Positions 38,423 through 40,579 of a stretch of DNA of 40,579 nt are shown one piece after another. Every line of letters starts with the position of its first letter. Positions within the stretch are counted from its first letter, which is position 1. The DNA comes from Bacteroidales bacterium (GTDB lineage: Bacteria > Bacteroidota > Bacteroidia > Bacteroidales > UBA7960): assembly GCA_003559855.1 (NCBI GenBank), contig PWJZ01000124.1, positions 1-40,579 of the forward strand. The letters are read 5' to 3'. Below the pieces are notes generated by a model. The model was not told the origin of the DNA, searched no databases, and saw nothing but the letters and a program-made list of their open reading frames with translations. Position numbers and translations under genes: made by a program.

Positions 38423-38835
38423 TGTGTGTGATTTTAAAAGTTAATAATTGCTAAACTGACAATGATAAAGTATTATGATTCATGAAGTTATTTATGAAAA
38501 CAGAGATTATTTATTACTTACAAATTTACAAATTTTTTCAATGTTGTCCGGTTAAGTCATAAGCAATTCTGCCGGATTTAAGTAAAAAAAAGTTGCATTT
38601 GATACTTGAAGTTTCAAAGTAACCAAATAGCAGGCAATTAATTTTGAATTTTTAAAAAAGAGTTATTTTAGCAGTTTTAAAATTTAGCCAAACTTTAAGC
38701 GATTCTCAGAAATAAGAATAAATGAGCCGTTTGTTCGTTTTGTTACTGTCATTGATGATAAAGTTATTAAACAAGAAAAAGTATTTAATTATAAATCATA
38801 TGGGCAAGTATTCGTATAATTAAACATTTTATATT
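38423..38835. other. Divergent intergenic region between the Asp-box gene and the carboxypeptidase gene
   Basis: 413 bases without a gene, very AT-rich. It contains a TAAATTTG (minus strand, 38521-38528) that matches the Bacteroidetes -7 box for the Asp-box gene, about 100 bases from its start. No convincing promoter for the plus-strand carboxypeptidase could be picked out. Nothing else recognisable. Confidence 0.5.
38521..38528 (-). promoter_or_regulatory. Candidate -7 box (TAAATTTG) for the Asp-box gene
   Basis: Matches TAnnTTTG on the minus strand, about 100 bases before the start codon at 38422. No -33 element at normal spacing. Chance match possible in AT-rich DNA. Confidence 0.33.
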
Positions 38836-40579
38836 ATGTACCGTTTTTATTTTTTGGTTTTTATTTTTCTTTTGAGTTCAGGAGTGATATTAGCCGGATC
38901 AGACCGTATAATTCATCACCGTGTGATGATTTTTTTGGATGAAAAAGAAGATATTAAGGAGCTTGCATCTTTGGGATTGGCTCTTGAGTCGGGGGATTAT
39001 CGTCCCGGGGTTTATATAGTTGGTGAATTTTCGGAAAGTGAGCTGGAAAGTATTGCTGAGGCTGGTTTCCGGTATGAAATATTGATAGAAGATATGACCC
39101 GTTATTACCAGGAAAGAAATGAGGGGCTTGATGCTGATTCGATAATGAGGAGCTGGCGTGATTCCGACCGTGTACATCACAGGTATGAGACGCCGGAGAA
39201 TTTCAAGCTTGGCTCGATGGGAGGCTTCCATACTTATTCCGAACTTCTTGATGAGCTTGATGAGATGGCGGATAAATTTCCGCATCTGATTATGGAGAAG
39301 AAACCTATAAGCGATACTCTTCTTTCAATCGAAGACAGACCTGTTTACTGGACACGTATATCTAATGACCCTGAAAATTTGCTGGATAAGCCGCGTGTGC
39401 TTTATACGGCATTGATGCATGCACGTGAGCCTGCTTCGATGCAGCAAATGTTGTTTCAAATGTGGTATCTGCTGGAAAATTATGACTCAGACCCCGAAAT
39501 ACAATACCTGGTCGATAATATGGAAATGTATTTCGTGCCATGTATTAATCCTGATGGATACATACACAATGAATTGACAAATCCTAACGGAGGTGGTATG
39601 CATCGCAAAAATATGCGTATACATAATGAAAACCCTCCTGGCATTGATATAAACCGGAACTATGGCTACATGTGGGGTTACGATAACCAGGGTTCATCAC
39701 CCGATCCGGGGGCGCAAACATACAGGGGCACAGGGCCTTTTTCTGAGCCGGAAACAGAGCTTCAGAGAATTTTTGCCGAAGAATTGAATTTTAAACTGGC
39801 TCTGAACAATCATACTTTTAGCGACTTGCTTATTTATCCGTGGGGTTATGAGGATCTGCTTACGCCCGATTCTTTGATATTTATTAATTATGCAGATCTT
39901 ATGACCAGGGAAAACAAATATGTTTACGGAACAGTATATGAAACTTTAAATTATTTTGTTAATGGCGGGTCGGATGATTGGTTTTATGGAGAACAGGAAA
40001 CCAAGGATAAAGTATTTGCATTTACTCCCGAAGCGGGCAGTCAGGCTGATGGTTTTTGGCCGGCAATATACCGTATAGAAGAAATATGTGCCGGGCATGT
40101 CGGTATGAATACTTACCTTGCAAGGCTGGCATTGGCTTATGCTGAGATAAACCAAACTTGTGATTATTATATTGAAGAACATGACAGCTCCTTTAATTTT
40201 GAACTCAAAAACTACGGGCTTGATCCCGAAGCTTCATTTGAAGTGTATTTGGAACCTTTGAGCTGCAACATCATAGAGGCAGGCGAAGCAGCAAGTTTTG
40301 CCAATATGGAAGTATTGGAAAAAAGCGAAGGTGTGATTGATTTTAAGGTACATCCTTCAACAATTCCGGGTGAAGAAGTTGAATTTGTGGTTCATCTGGA
40401 TAACGGGAAATTTGCCTGGACGGATACGGTCATGAAATATTTTGGAACTCCCGAGGTTGTTTTTTATGATCCATGCATAGATATGAGCAATTGGACCAGT
40501 GCTGTGTGGGGTATTACCAATAAAGTCTATTTTGAGCCGCCGTCGAGCATTGCCGATAGCCCGGGATCAAATTACCCGG
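38836..40579 (+). CDS. Secreted M14-family zinc carboxypeptidase (partial, cut by window end)
   Basis: The frame is open from ATG at 38836 to the end of the window (581 codons) without a stop. It has a signal peptide (MYRFYFLVFIFLLSSGVILA), an N-terminal prodomain-like region, and an M14 catalytic domain: zinc ligands His195 and Glu198 in MHAREPAS, third ligand His326 in ALNNHTFSD, substrate-binding INPDGY and DINRNYGY, and catalytic Glu399 in FTPEAG. After residue ~440 comes a beta-rich extension, ending in a segment like those of secreted Bacteroidetes proteins (SSIADSPGSNYP). A type IX sorting domain may follow outside the window; this cannot be seen. Probably releases C-terminal amino acids from extracellular peptides. 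Confidence 0.92.
   Translation, partial: MYRFYFLVFIFLLSSGVILAGSDRIIHHRVMIFLDEKEDIKELASLGLALESGDYRPGVYIVGEFSESELESIAEAGFRYEILIEDMTRYYQERNEGLDADSIMRSWRDSDRVHHRYETPENFKLGSMGGFHTYSELLDELDEMADKFPHLIMEKKPISDTLLSIEDRPVYWTRISNDPENLLDKPRVLYTALMHAREPASMQQMLFQMWYLLENYDSDPEIQYLVDNMEMYFVPCINPDGYIHNELTNPNGGGMHRKNMRIHNENPPGIDINRNYGYMWGYDNQGSSPDPGAQTYRGTGPFSEPETELQRIFAEELNFKLALNNHTFSDLLIYPWGYEDLLTPDSLIFINYADLMTRENKYVYGTVYETLNYFVNGGSDDWFYGEQETKDKVFAFTPEAGSQADGFWPAIYRIEEICAGHVGMNTYLARLALAYAEINQTCDYYIEEHDSSFNFELKNYGLDPEASFEVYLEPLSCNIIEAGEAASFANMEVLEKSEGVIDFKVHPSTIPGEEVEFVVHLDNGKFAWTDTVMKYFGTPEVVFYDPCIDMSNWTSAVWGITNKVYFEPPSSIADSPGSNYP

Noticed and set aside
38899-39285. 128-codon minus-strand frame
   Set aside because: It lies inside the M14 carboxypeptidase gene, which is open on the plus strand and has its signal peptide and prodomain there.

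Overview
The window looks like a chromosomal segment of a Bacteroidetes bacterium, probably Bacteroidales or a close relative. The evidence is AT-rich DNA, TAnnTTTG promoter boxes, a cell-surface protein ending in a type IX secretion sorting domain, an L36 without the usual zinc cysteines, a tetratricopeptide sensor kinase, and the gene order rpsL-rpsG-fusA-rpsJ without tuf. No tRNA, rRNA, CRISPR array, integrase or transposase was seen.

Layout. (1) 136-2304, minus: a TPR sensor histidine kinase. (2) 2606-23339, minus: one long run of translation genes: rpsL, rpsG, fusA, rpsJ, rplC, rplD, rplW, rplB, rpsS, rplV, rpsC, rplP, rpmC, rpsQ, rplN, rplX, rplE, rpsN, rpsH, rplF, rplR, rpsE, rpmD, rplO, secY, map, infA, rpmJ, rpsM, rpsK, rpsD, rpoA, rplQ, and then enolase with a strong terminator. 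(3) 23810-26662, plus: uvrA, divergent from rpsL. (4) 26861-34442, minus: lysS, a GH3-family protein, a LysE-family exporter, gltX, a LOG-family protein and an exported ankyrin protein with an Asp/Glu/Ala repeat tail. (5) 34932-38422, minus: a large secreted Asp-box (BNR/Ycf48-like) protein with a type IX sorting domain, broken by two frameshifts and a stop. (6) 38836 to the window end, plus: an exported M14 zinc carboxypeptidase, cut by the window edge.

The translation block encodes most of the ribosome assembly set plus EF-G, IF-1, SecY, methionine aminopeptidase and RNA polymerase alpha, so synthesis, N-terminal processing, secretion and transcription are co-expressed. Most genes are 1-80 bases apart. 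Three gaps of 241-262 bases break that pattern, before rpmC, rpmD and rpmJ.

Most unusual points: (a) rpsG has an in-frame UAA at codon 112, followed by a fully conserved S7 C-terminus, and the stop lies in the loop of a perfect 9-bp inverted repeat; (b) the three abnormal gaps share a related element of about 50 bp at a similar distance (78-88 nt) before the next start codon, one of them with a consensus Bacteroidetes promoter; (c) L17 has a charged tail of about 190 residues; (d) the ankyrin gene carries 16 exact-phase 9-bp repeats; (e) the type IX cargo gene has three 222-bp tandem repeats and multiple disruptions. Sequencing error has to be excluded before (a) and the disruptions in (e) are treated as biology.
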